A stretch of 64,000 nucleotides of DNA from Lineus longissimus (Eukaryota; Nemertea; Pilidiophora; Heteronemertea; Lineidae), in the NCBI RefSeq assembly GCF_910592395.1, contig NC_088320.1, positions 11,964,501 to 12,028,500 of the forward strand, given 5' to 3'. Of this stretch, positions 22,460-34,236 are shown piece by piece (within the stretch, counting starts at the first letter, position 1; each line of letters starts with the position of its first letter). The position numbers and the translations under genes were made by a program. The notes beneath the pieces are model-generated. The model had not been told where the DNA came from, did no database searches, and saw only the letters and a program-made list of their open reading frames with translations.

Positions 22460-25213
22460 CCGGTTTGAGATTTTGTGCGGAAGAACCATTAACTGGGACA
22501 ATTCCTCCAAATAACAACTACAGAACTGAACAGCCCATGACGGGCGGCAACTCAGGGGTCAATCAAGTGAGAAAATTTCAATATAGGCTAGGCAACGTAT
22601 TATGAAGCTTGATCATTAATCCAACAAGTCTGACGTAACGCGCGGAAGCACACTTCTCAGGTTGTTGTCGGCGACACTTCCCAGGTGTCTGGTCGTGACG
22701 CTTTTTATTAGACTATACCATTTAAATTTTGCAGAGTGACTTTATAGGTGACCTCAGTTACCTATTTTGATGCTTGGGGAATGGGTAGGCGATGCCGCGA
22801 AAGAGTGGAGACGAGGTCAATATTTCACAGTAATACAGGAAATCAACGTCTAAAATTTAAAAAAAACAACAACGGGGAAAAACATAAATTGTTGATAACC
22901 AAAAAAACAAACTAATGGAAATTAGTGGAGTAGAGTTTGTTAAAACTGTTTGACGTTTAATGAATACTCTGTGAGCGTGTGTGTGTGTGCGCCACCGAAC
23001 TAAATTGTTCTTAGTAGTCAATATCATACTGGAAAATCAACACATCGAAGTTTAATTTTATTGCGATAATTCTTTATCAAATTGCCCAAGAAAAATGCGT
23101 TGGCAGCTTTAAAAGCTTTAGTAATTACTGGTGGCTAAAAAGGGCAAGACCACTCATTGTTAGTTCAGGAAGCAGATAATAGACGGCGAATGCATCTGGC
23201 CAACTGTGAACTGTCTACAGTGTTAAAAAATGGAGACATTGAAGAGTTCACTGTTTTGTGCAGAGCATGCTCTGAAAGTATAGCCTGGTTCCTTGGCCAA
23301 TTCAATGCGTAGAATACAACTGCGCAACTATACGTCATAACCCGGGCTTTTGAATCGTCAAAAAATCAGTCAAATGTGCCTGTAGCGCCAACTGGCGGTG
23401 AAAACTAAACTAATTCCATTACAAGTCAAAATGAAAAATTATTAAAAAATATTCGGCCAGATTTGAAAACAATATTTCCTCTGTGGACCGAGGTATAAAG
23501 GAAAGAAGTTAAAACTTACCGATGACCTCATTCGCCGAGTGTAGGTCGGATCGCGCTGATTTTTGGTTTCTGAGTTCCCCTTGGGCTACTCCTAATTTAA
23601 CAGCGTCAACAAAGCGCCTAGGTTTTACGGTTACAAAATGCCCAAAAGTGACACGGACGGAAGGAAGGAAGGACAGACACCATTCCCTTAGTAATATTGC
23701 TAGCTTCGCTGACTTTGTCAGCTGAGCTAAAAATGAAGCCTGTATGTGCCATAGTATTAGAGACATTTAAAAAAAAACGTAATTATGGCGGCCATCTTGA
23801 AATCCAAGATGGCGAACATTTTACGGAATTTTCAGTGGGTCCACTGGATTCGTCACACCCAAAAACCTAGGGTATGCCACAAAAAGCAAGTCCGTATCAC
23901 CCATAGTATTTGAGATATTCAAGAAAATTGCAAATCATGGCGGCCATCTTGGCGGAAATCCAATATGGTGGCCATTTTATGAAATTTTTCGTTGGTTCCA
24001 TTCGATTCGTCATACCTGAAAACCTAGGGTAAGGCATGAAATTATACCTGCAATAGTGTCAGAGATATTCAGGGAGAAAGCCCAAAATATGGCGGCCATT
24101 TTGAAATTCAAGATGGCTGCCACTAGGGGGCGTTTCACGTTGGGGTCTTAATCGATTAGTGATCCTTAGGGGTCCAGTCACCTATATGCCAAATTTCATG
24201 TCTCCATCGATAACCAGTATGTATATATGGGGTGACAAATAATAATATTATAGGCCCTCACGGTGGCGGCCATCTTGGAATCCAGTATGGCGGCCATACT
24301 ACGGCATTTCCACTGGTTCCGTTGAATTTGCCATACCTGAAAACGTAGGGTGAGCCGTCAAAATTATACCCGTACGTGCAATAGATTCCGAGATATTGCA
24401 GGAAACTGGCCAAAAATGGCGGCCATATTGGATTTTAAGATGGCGACCGCCAGATGGCGTAAAAAATTAGGTGCTTAATCGATAAATGACCCCTAGGGGC
24501 TGTTCTACCACCACAGAATTAATGTTGTTCCCTTTCCCTTTCCAATGTCTCAACCTCAAGCCTACGAAAGCCCAGAAGGCTCATTCCAAATTCCAAATTC
24601 CAAATGCGAAATTCCAAATCTGATCCGACCAATTTGATCAGGTTTTGCTTTTGACTAATCAGATAGAGTATAATAACAATATTCCAGTTCCGGTTTGCTT
24701 TGGCAGATGTGAACAGTTTGGTGATCGGTTGCATATCAGCGTTGGTTAAAGCGGATGGGGCAAAATTCCTCTGTTGCAGTGAGCTACTCTGCTACTCGGT
24801 ATCCTAGGACTGGCGTTGTCTATTGCTACAGCAGTTGCTAAAAATGACAGGTTAGTGTACTTACGCTGCTAAATGGGTGAACGTCGTCAACGTGGAGGTT
24901 ACTCTCACTGGTGGCTGTCCCAGATTCCTTGCGGCTGGTGTCTTATGAAAGTTGAGGATCGAATTTAACTCTATGCGCTTTTTGTGACTTGAAATCATGT
25001 ATATAAATATGACCAGTGTCATTTTGGTTCGTAAAAACATCAACTGCCTATCCGTGGTCTGAATCTGAGTCAGCATTGACAATCATTGAACATAATTTAT
25101 TTATAGGTCTAAATTTTTTAATTCGTTTTTCTTGCGTTCTTTTTTCAGCAATATGGTCCTTCCGCCATACACCCCAGCCCTGCTGATGACAAATGTCAAC
25201 AACCTGCACCATA
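22460..25213. other. Unique spacer between the palindrome arms
   Basis: About 2754 bases not duplicated in inverted form. 22460-23500 holds no gene I can see. 23500-24480 carries tandem units with GGCGGCCAT words. 24540-24610 has a (CCAAATT)n-like run beside GCCCAGAAGGCTCATTC, which is related to 11310-11345 and 36245-36290. 24700-25200 shows nothing recognisable. Confidence 0.7.
23775..24470. repeat. About 285-bp tandem repeat in the spacer
   Basis: Recurrent words GGCGGCCATCTTG, CCAAGATGGC, CCTGAAAACCTAGGGTA and GAGATATTCA(A/G)G appear in the same order at about 23785, 23937, 24090 and 24263. Units are imperfect and include partial copies. ATGGCGGCCATCTTGG-type words are partly self-complementary. 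No coding potential seen. Confidence 0.6.
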
Positions 25214-25261
25214 TTCTAAACATGACATAACCTGACTTTCACTACCTATGAGTCATTGCCA

Positions 25262-25625
25262 TACGAGACAAAAAGTTATCAGATTGTGACTTACGGCTGG
25301 GAATGATAGGACCCCGACCCCTGGTCACTGCCAAACTTTATATGTGAGACAAAAAGTTACCTGATTGTGACTTACGGCTGGGAATGATGGGACCCCGACC
25401 CATGATCACTGCCAAACTTCATACGTGAGACAAAAAGTTACCAGATTGTGACTCGTGGCTGTGAATGATAGAACCCCGACCCCTGATTACTGCCAAACTT
25501 TATATGTGAGACAAAAAGTACCTGATTGTGACTTGCGGCTGGGAATGATGGGACCCCGACCCATGACCACTGCCAAACTTTATATGTGAGACAAAGAGTT
25601 ACCAGATTGTGACTCGTGGCCTGCT
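25262..25625. repeat. About 81-bp minisatellite (right arm)
   Basis: Five occurrences of AGATTGTGACT or TGATTGTGACT at spacings of about 81 bases, in the inverted orientation of the left-arm array and about three units shorter. It begins within about 50 bases of the arm's inner end. Confidence 0.88.
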
Positions 25626-27020
25626 CCTGTTGAAACTCCTACTCGAGCTACGCCCTCAGGACAAAGCCCTACTGCGGCTACGCTCTCAGGACAAAGTGCG
25701 ACTGGAGCTTTTAGACCGAATGATGTTAATACTAGTACTGTCAGTAGATCTATTACTGATGTTGTTACTCCTGCTACTATTAAAAAGGATGATGATACCC
25801 ACGAGTCAGTTAAATTCATTCTTTACATTAGCAAAAACAAAGTAGACTTATTCCCAGTTAGCTGATGTAACCTGAGATTTTATAGTACAAATATTTGTGC
25901 ATTTAATCGTGTTGTTTGATGTTTATTCACATTGTACGTCAACTAACGATACAGCGCAGTGCGTGCGTGTACCATCTAAACCATGGGAGAGATGCCGCAT
26001 TGTCCATTGGCTAATCGTCCAGTTGCACGAATTCCCGCTATTTGTGGCAGTCCATAAGGAGACCAAAATATGATGACGCAATGGATTGCCCCGGTCAGGG
26101 AGTCTAGCTGCGTTGTGAAACCGCTGAATGATATGAACCCTACCCTGAAGCTGCTGATATTTTACAATATCTTTCACGCAATGCATGATTAATTAAAGGA
26201 AATATCAGAGTACAGATACGCGTCGCCTGTCTTTAAATTCATGATCCTATATACGGAGAGTAATGCGTCGCCGCCACACAGATGGTTCGCCAAATCCGTT
26301 TCATGTAATATTTGGAACAAGCTTATCAAATCACCTCTCACCTATGTCTGAGGCTGAAGAGATCTAGTGCCTCTAGCCTTTCACTGTATACGTAAGATCC
26401 CCCATTCCTGTTATTAATTTGGTGAATCTCCTCTGGACCTAAGAGATTAAAAACGCATAATCGTGTTTTCACGAAGGAAGAATTGTCCAACATGCCAATG
26501 TCCAAACCGCACAACCTGGGGGAAATTAATGATACAGTTTTCAAGGTAGAGGAAGTAAGCAAGACTTACGAACTTGAATAAACCAGACAAGAATCCCGGT
26601 TGACGAAATGAACCCTAGGATCCCTAAAATTCCAGAGGCGTGCACTATGCTATTCTAAATCATAGAGTCCATCACAAATGCATGTGAGGAATTCTAGTCC
26701 TAGTTCATCCAGAATACAAATCCTGGCTTCTCAAATCCGGGCCCTGTCATCTAGAGTGCATACCATCCTTACCACTTGAAAAATATCAAGTGAGTAGGAG
26801 TGACAGGTTAAAGTTGAAGTCGAGTGTCAATGGAATTTTGAAACTAGTGCAGTGACGAAGCAGAATTTCCAAGCATTCATGAGAGCTTTGTGCTCAATAA
26901 CCCGACGCACATCTAGAATAAGCTCTAATAGACCTGGCTACAAATAGTAAACCTTGCCCGAACCAACAACCATTTCAGTCGTTGGACTCCAAGCGTAGTG
27001 CAGTAGCATTTTTTCAAAAG

Positions 27021-27027
27021 GTAAGTG
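27021..27027 (+). promoter_or_regulatory. Conserved strong 5' splice site, candidate leader exon end
   Basis: TTTTTCAAAAG|GTAAGTG, with the exon side ending at 27020. It is kept in all four copies of Repeat A. In this arm it is the upstream splice donor in the right orientation for the acceptor at 28829. An alternative gene start is a TATAAT word at 28635-28640, about 230 bases upstream of the start codon. Confidence 0.4.
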
Positions 27028-28829
27028 AATTCTGCCAAATATTATCTCATTGACATCAGCAGAGGGTAACAACGTAGGAGGGTGGTTCTCCCTGACCAAG
27101 TTGTCGCCATAAAGCCATTTCTCTTAAAAAGTTAACAAACGTGTACGTCGTGGTGTGGTTGGCCGCCCACTTCAAAATCGGTTTACATTGCTGAATTGGT
27201 TTAAAAATCATCACATCCACAATGCCGTGATTGTGGCGCAAACAGTCAAGAATGCGATTATGTTAGGCACAAAATCAGCATTTAACCGCCTCCATTTGAG
27301 TTCATACCCGTTACCTTTGGAGAGGTTACTGATTGCGACCTTGCTAATACTACCTACATATAGGCTCTATATACCGGGGCCCTATATATATCAAAATAAT
27401 CTTAATCCTCAGTTATTGCCTCCTGACATCGGTGAATGATATTTGACGCTGTTTCAGATGAAATTCACAACGCATGCGATTTTAGGGTTGTTTTCGTGCA
27501 AGTCATTGGGGTGCAGCGTAAAAGCAAAAAAACCCACCGCCTCACGCCTTGTCCAATCAGTGTTAACCTACTGTTACTATGGACGCCACAGACATCTTCT
27601 TTTCCATATGTGTGCTCTTTCCATTCCTCATTCGACATGTTGTTTTATACGTCGAAAAGAGGTGTCTTTGTTCTTCCTATTTTTTGGTCACTTTTTTGCC
27701 ACGCTCTACGATGCGTGAAAAGTCAATCACAAAGGCAAGGAGAGAAGGTATGTCTGTTTTGGAGAATGGTTGAGGTATGATCGCTGGTTTAACCAAACCT
27801 TCGAGAATAGCTCGAAACACCATCCATCCTTTGGGAGGACTATAGAGTTTCATGTTCGCGCACTCGAAGTTCTTCAGCTTTGCGGAATTCTTCATGTGAC
27901 TCTATATTCGTTGATCGCTCGTAAACACACCACATACTGCTTAAGATCTCCTGTTTGCTACGGCGATTGAAGCAAACTGGTCTAGTATACATGTATTAAT
28001 TTTTACGTATTGAGATTTTGGATTTGTTTTAGGGCAGTGCAGTATGGCGTGAAATGAAAAAGCGTTCCATTCTTTGTCGTAATCCGCGCAAGAGCTTTTG
28101 TTCGTTCGTTTTTTTGCAGGGGGCGTAGAATGACCAAGCCCAGAGGCATTTGCATTCATTGAGATTTCCACCACATGTTATTACGATTGCAATAACGCAC
28201 GCAATTCATGCTATTTTACACCCCACCGCTCGCCAATACACCCAGACAAACGAGTTTGTTCTGCGATTCAAGCAAACTCGCGTTCGGCGGGGACCGACCT
28301 TAACCTACACCCTGATATGGTAGTTTACCACTGAATACGATTGCGAGAACGCACGTTCACGCCTTTGCTCTATCATGCTTCTATGCACCCAAACCGAGAC
28401 CAGCAAAAGCTTTTGCTTTGCGACATCGCAAGTGGCAATGCACCATATACAATTCAGAAATAGTTATTTCATTGGTATATTTTGTAACACCTACCTTATC
28501 TCTGGACATCGACAGGTATATGACGATAAAGGCTCCAGCCCAACTGACAACAGTGTCAACACTCGTACAGTTTTATGTGTGCTGTCATTGAGGGTGTGTT
28601 TTTCAGTCGAGGGGCGGGGCAGTTATTGAGCTCTTATAATTACGTGCCTATGGTGTATACTGGTACATTGTGTCGACAGTTAAAGCAGGGAGATACCTTG
28701 TTATAGACATCAACGAAAAACCAGACTCATTCGTATCCTCCTACCCTCGCACACATTCGGTTGTTAGTGTCGAGTGTTGGCCTGCAAGAAGCTCAAAAAT
28801 CTCAGTTTCCTCTTTTTGCTACATTCCAG

Positions 28830-28927
28830 GAAGTTACGTCTCTCTAGCAAAGATTTCTGACTGAAAAGATGAAGACCATTTGTGTCCTGTTCGTTCTGGT
28901 GGTGATCTTCTCCTTGGTCCTTGGTAG
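28830..28927 (+). CDS. Signal-peptide exon of the peptide gene (right arm)
   Basis: The acceptor is TTTTTGCTACATTCCAG after a pyrimidine-rich tract. The ATG is at 28869 and the signal peptide has 19 codons. The donor AG|GTATAC is at 28927/28928, phase 2. The coding bases equal the left arm. Confidence 0.6.
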
Positions 28928-31900
28928 GTATACATAGAACGCCCCGCAATGAGCGATTTAATCGTTGTACCTATGATTATAATCGCTGCTATATGTGCGA
29001 CAAAAAGATCTCACGCCTGCGGGTAAAACGGCTACTGAATCGCTGGGTTTGAGATAATTTTCTTTATCATGATATCAATTTCATGAAAGAGTACATATTT
29101 TAATCTTTGTGATCTTAGAGCCCAACATCATAACTGCCTTATCCTGCGGAGATCAGGGGTTTTTCTAATAATGTCCCCTAGCCTGATCGGGGCGAATTCT
29201 TCCTCCAATATCGGCTCAGGCTCGTCGAAAGGTGGACCGAAATTGCGCGCTGACTTTATTTACCGGGAGGCGAGAGACAGTGCTTTTGGGCGGGGTATAG
29301 GTTTGATTAATTACTTGGCATGCGATTGTGACAAGGCATGCGACAGTGCATTTGTTATTTCACAGGGCTTTTTCAGCTGACACTGTATTCAAACAATGCA
29401 AAAACCGCATGCGTGTTGAAATTCATGGGACCAAGTCTAAATACATTTGGTGACGCGATTCAGCTCCCATGTATTTCACAACTCATTCGATTTTTCGCAT
29501 TGCCTCGGTGCAGTGCGGCGCAAAATGACAAAGCAGTGTATGCCCGGTCGCAATCGCAATTACCTTACCCCAAATTTACATCCCTTACCGAACACCTGAA
29601 TTATCATATCCCGTCTATCTAGCACATGCAGGAGATAATGTCGAGGAAGGATTGAATGAAGAAATGGATCTGGAAAAAGGGTAGGTTACACAGCCTTTGG
29701 GTTCCTCTCTCTCGCTTGTTCTATTGGTGGCGTCAGAGTGAAAATGGCTTTTGGTCATACACAAAGAGATTTCAAACAGCATCCTCCATAATCTGTCCAC
29801 GAAGGTTCCTCCTACCTTGAACCAGAATTAGCTATTTTCCCCCCCCCCCCCCTGCTACCAATCAAACTACGGTAGTCATGACTGTTACAGCTTGATCAAT
29901 GCATCCTTGATATATATATATATATATACGCAAGTGCGTATTATATGCGTATATATGCGTATATATGGACCTCGCCTCCTCTTATCCACGCTAATAAGGA
30001 ATTTTCGCTATCCGGTACCGCCGAAAAAATCACCGAAAAAGAACCCATTCCTGCCTATGACGTCATCAGTTTTCGTGAAATATTCCCCGATCTCGAGTCG
30101 GTCTCCGTGAAAAAAGCGCTGTATCTCGGCCGCTATTTCGGGATCGGGAACTATTACTACGAACACCAACTCTCGTTATTCTCTCGGAAAACTCTCGAAA
30201 TCTGCATCGGTCACGAAATCTCTCGAAAAACACTCGTAAAGTGCAGGGACGCTTAATAGGATTACACGCCCAGTGGCGATCCCTCTCGTAGAGTCTCGAG
30301 TTCTTGAATTCCGTGACCTTTCGTAAGTTTTTCGATACCTTTCGACAGTATAATTTATTAAACGGTTATTGTCATGTTGGTTTGCAGGGGGCGCGATAAG
30401 TCCGACCATTATGATCAGCGGGCTCAATATTTATGATAGTTGTCAGATCCACAATGAAACATAGGTGGCGGATAAGTTTTGCCGTTGCCTATATTTTGTA
30501 AAAAAAAATATCTACGTGCACCACAAGCAACTGAGACAGCGTTAGTTAAAGTGCAGAGTAACATTCTGATGAGGATGAATAAGCAAGAAGTGTGTTTGCC
30601 TGTGATGCTTGACCTTAGTGTGGCTTTTGATACTGTTGATACCACTGTTCTCCTTGAAACCATGAACATGGATTTCGGAATATCTGGATCTTGCCTCAAA
30701 TGGCTGGAGTCGTATCTCAACAGTCGGAATCAGCAGATTGTTATTAATGACTCAGTCTCAACTAAATTTGTCCTCAAATGTGGTGTTCCTCAGGGCAGCT
30801 GCCTAGGGCCAATTTCATTCTTGTTCTACGTTTCGCGCCTCTATCACGTGATATCCCGACATCTACCTGACGCTCATGGATATTCTGATGATAATCAGTT
30901 ATATCTGTCTTTTCGCCCACTTCCGACTTCTGTTGAATGCGATGCGGTGAAGGAGGCTGAGAACTGCGTTCGTGATGTAAGGGCTTGGCTTATCACCAAC
31001 CAGCTGTTGATTAACGATGTGAAAACTGAATTTATCATCATTGGTTCCCGCCAACAATTGCTCAAAGTAAACATTGACTCAATTAAAGTTGGTGTGACTG
31101 ATGTGAGCCCTGTCAAATGTGTGAGAAATCTCGGCGTATGGTTTGATTCTAATATGAATATGGAAACCCACGTACGCAAAGTGTGCTCAAAGGCCTTTCG
31201 CGGATTTTATAACATCAGACAAATTCGGAAATTTCTTACTGAGGACACCACCAATATTCTTGTTCATGCTTTCGCAACTGCCCATCTCGACTACTGTAAT
31301 GCTGTTCTATATGGCATTACTGACAAGCAGTGTAGTCGGATGCAGAAGGTTTTGAATGCTGCTGCATGGGTTGTATGTCTTGTGCCTCACTTTGACCATA
31401 TCACTCCGGTACTTGTACATCTACACTGGCTACCTGTTAAGTACAGGATAATTTTCAAGGTCTAACTTCTAATGTTTAAGGCCCTCCAGGGTAATGCTCC
31501 TCAGTACCTGGTTGATAAAGTCAAGGTCAGGCAACCATTGTCTCGTCATCATTGATTGCGTGGTGACTCTGAGCTATTGCTTGTGGTGCCGGTTACGCGT
31601 TGCGTAACTTTTGGGGACCGGGCTTTTTGTCTCAAGGTCAGGCAACCATTGTCTCATCATAGATTGCGTGCTGACTCTGAGCTTTTGCTTGTGGTGCCGG
31701 TTACGCGTTGCGTAACTTTTGGGGACCGGGCTTTTTGCTCGGCTGCCCCCAAGCTTTGGAACAATCTCCCCAGGAGTATTAGGTTGGCAGGAAACATCGG
31801 CCAGTTCAAATCACTCATTAAGCGTCATTTTTAGGGGGGGGGGGGGTGCGCTCGAGAATATGCCTTGCATAGCCGAGCGCTATATAAATCCTCTAATAGT

Positions 31901-33140
31901 ATAATATTATAAGCAATTCATTTATTGAGTGTCCTTCCTGGGCGGGCTCTTCTCATATGTTGTTCATAATTATGTTAATGACAATCGATGCGGTTACTTA
32001 ACGTGTTGGCCTTTGATGATTCCAAATAAACATTAAGAAATAAACATTAACCTGATAAAGAGTGTTATTGAAAAACAAAAATCGATATTTGGTCGCAATG
32101 CATGGCATGAGTGGGTCCATATCACACCGTTGACGGTCGCTATTCAGTGTGATTCGAGTTTAGCAAAGTTCATATGTAGGACAGGCGATGGGAGACCGAT
32201 TCCTCGCGTCAGTATATTGTACACTTTTTTCCGCGCTTCACGTTGGCAAGGCGGTGATAGACTGGCGCGTCGACATAGCGTTTTGTATTAGTAGCGCTGT
32301 GCTGCAGAAATTACCAGTAAAAACGTCAGTCTGTCACTACTGCAGCCTCTGAACAGACAACATCTTAAAACCACCGAATGCCACGACCTTTTTATACACA
32401 TGTGAAATAAAACCGCAGTATCAACAAATGGTTCATGATATTTGTTGCTCGGGTGGTGCATTAGGCAACAAAACGGCAAAATAGCTGTCAATCACATTAT
32501 CATTTAGCTATTACTGTCAAAGACCCTAATTCGTCGGTGATTATCTCGCAAATACCACATCGGATTATCACACCAAACTACTCATTTCTTTTTTGGATCA
32601 TTCAACATAATAAGACTTATACGAACAACACTGAATGACCACAACTCCCTGATGTCAGGTAATGCGTGTAATGCCTTTAATGTGTGTCTATAGAAATGTT
32701 CCTTTGGAGCTAAAAATACAATCGCCCCTACAGGTTTTCTTTTTTATCTAACCAACAATAAACTTGAAAGGGCTACATACACCTTACTTTTCCACTTTTT
32801 CTTTTAGCAAACTATGAACTTTCGAGGATCTAAGTTTCATTTCATGCAATTATCAACCTAACGCTTTGCAATCATATTACATCGAAACGTAATCTTTAAT
32901 TTTATATTTAGAATGTGTATGTGGTTCGTTTAGATTGGCTTGTTTCATTTGGCTCGTTTTAACATTTACATACTACCGCTTGGGGAAGCCTGTGACTAAA
33001 ACGTTGATTTTACCTTTTTCAGCAAAGAGTTCCTGAAAGTCCGCAAGCGTTATGCCTGCAGTAAACATAGCGACTGCGATAAGTCAAATGGTGGACCCGG
33101 AGGAGATTGTGTTTTTTGGACCTGTGCACCGGGAAAGTAG
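28869..33140 (+). CDS. Small secreted cysteine-rich peptide gene, two coding exons (right arm)
   Basis: Same two-exon structure as the left-arm copy: signal-peptide exon 28869-28927 (phase-2 donor) and terminal exon 33023-33140 (phase-2 acceptor), with an AATAAA 92 bases after the stop. The intron of about 4.1 kb contains the CR1-like LINE at 30530-31930. The terminal exon encodes a basic propiece ending RKR and a four-cysteine domain (C-x5-C-x10-C-x4-C) ending PGK. The product should be secreted. The two copies are transcribed away from the spacer, in opposite directions. Exon joining is inferred from phase and splice signals; there is no transcript evidence here. Other explanations: a longer precursor using further exons, or a relic. 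Confidence 0.55.
29182..29380 (+). CDS. Possible alternative exon of the peptide gene (right arm)
   Basis: Acceptor-like TTTTTCTAATAATGTCCCCTAG with a branch-point-like CTAAT, then a phase-2 open frame with CDCDKAC, stopping at 29380. Kept open in both arms; the compared residues differ only by K/R-to-V/L-type changes at one site. Codon phase would allow use instead of the exon at 33023. Weak evidence. Confidence 0.3.
29945..30256 (+). CDS. Unrecognised open frame, about 100 residues (right arm)
   Basis: Counterpart of 17177-17512 (minus). It reads through EKITEKEPIPAYDVISF and ALYLGRYFGIGNYYYEHQ. No family recognised, and no splice sites or start context are convincing. Confidence 0.25.
   Translation: MRIYAYIWTSPPLIHANKEFSLSGTAEKITEKEPIPAYDVISFREIFPDLESVSVKKALYLGRYFGIGNYYYEHQLSLFSRKTLEICIGHEISRKTLVKCRDA
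30530..31930 (+). mobile_element. CR1/L2-like LINE, 5'-truncated (right arm)
   Basis: Frame 30479-31465 (328 residues) has the reverse transcriptase motifs LDLSVAFDTVD (residues 44-54), CGVPQGSCLGP (101-111) and YSDD (135-138). The left-arm frame differs at roughly a dozen residues, including G to C just before VPQG. The C-terminal part (SAAPKLWNNLPRSIR) is in another frame near 31735-31830. A roughly 110-bp unit is duplicated in tandem at 31550-31735. It is dead but has kept a long open frame in both copies. Confidence 0.85.
33023..33140 (+). CDS. Terminal cysteine-rich exon (right arm)
   Basis: TTTTACCTTTTTCAG|C, 38 codons with TAG at 33138-33140. Cysteine pattern C-x5-C-x10-C-x4-C, dibasic RKR upstream of the first cysteine, C-terminal PGK. 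Confidence 0.6.
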
Positions 33141-33231
33141 TTGTGTTCTCCAATCCATCTGCGTACAGGGTTCCATATATTATCAAACTATTGATATCAT
33201 TTGTCTGTACGAATGAAGACATCTTTGGAGC

Positions 33232-33237
33232 AATAAA
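33232..33237 (+). terminator. Polyadenylation signal of the peptide gene (right arm)
   Basis: AATAAA, followed within about 10 bases by a GT-rich stretch (GTTCTGTGTGTTAGT) as expected downstream of a cleavage site. Confidence 0.6.
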
Positions 33238-34088
33238 GTGTTCTGTGTGTTAGTCCATGGTCATGTCCTCTTCTTCTTTTTATCATGGTTAACAATATAC
33301 AGCCTCGTCCCAGGTCATTATATGCGCCTGCGCCAATTATTCCTCATAGAAGGTTGGATTGTTGCCTCGTCATGAGATCTCGCAAGGAGGCTCGTGTTTT
33401 ACCAGGCTGCGAAAACGTTCTTCAGTCCAATAGAACCGAAGTTCGACTGTTCAGTCCACATTTTATGATCTCGTCCTAATTTTGTTCTCTTGACGTGGAG
33501 TGGCAAGGGATACTGGAGACGCAGTAACTGGTTTTATTCAAAAGAAGATTCTCAGGTCATTATTTCTTGTTTCCTACTTCTCGAGACCAAACTCGGTATA
33601 ATTTCTGTGTTTCTGTGAGTGAAAATTTCCCCTATGATATATCAGACATCGAATGGTTGTCGTGAATAGGGGAACAAAAAGGTTAACACTGAAATACGGG
33701 AAACACAGAGATGTTTCATGCCTGAGCTCCACTTGGCTTAGGCCTGACTAGAACAGTCGGCATATCCCAATACAGAAGAATTGCATTCGTTCCCGAACGA
33801 GAGTTGTCTTAAATTATTGTCATTTTCGCCTGTATAAGTATGTAAGCTGAGGCGGTTCGTCCATATGCCACGAGAGCCAAGGGAACACTAGCATATGCCA
33901 TCTTGCAGGGCTCAGTAGAGATAGCCGCCATCGCGGCCTTCCAAAGAGCGGGTGGATAACGTGACGCACTGGAATGAAAGACCCCTCGCCGAGGACAGAA
34001 CCGCGTGGTGTCGCATCTTTAACAGCTTATTGTCGCCCCAATGGCCGCATGGCTGCGGGACATGATGATGATGATGAAGAAGAAGTAT

Positions 34089-34236
34089 TCTATTCAGTTT
34101 ATTTACTATTGAGTATTTTGAACTATTTCCTACTCGGGCTCGGCTACAAAACACGAAAGTTCCTCAAAAAATAAGCCAGGGCTGACATGCTCACGAAAGG
34201 AGTCATGTCTAGTAGCCTGACTCTGGTTTTTAAATT
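34089..34236. other. About 148-bp right-arm-only segment
   Basis: The left arm joins GAAGAAGAAGTATT directly to GTACTAGCTCAG. The right arm carries about 148 extra bases here, right after the (GAT)n/(GAA)n tail. It could be an insertion on the right or a deletion on the left; no element ends recognised. Confidence 0.6.
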
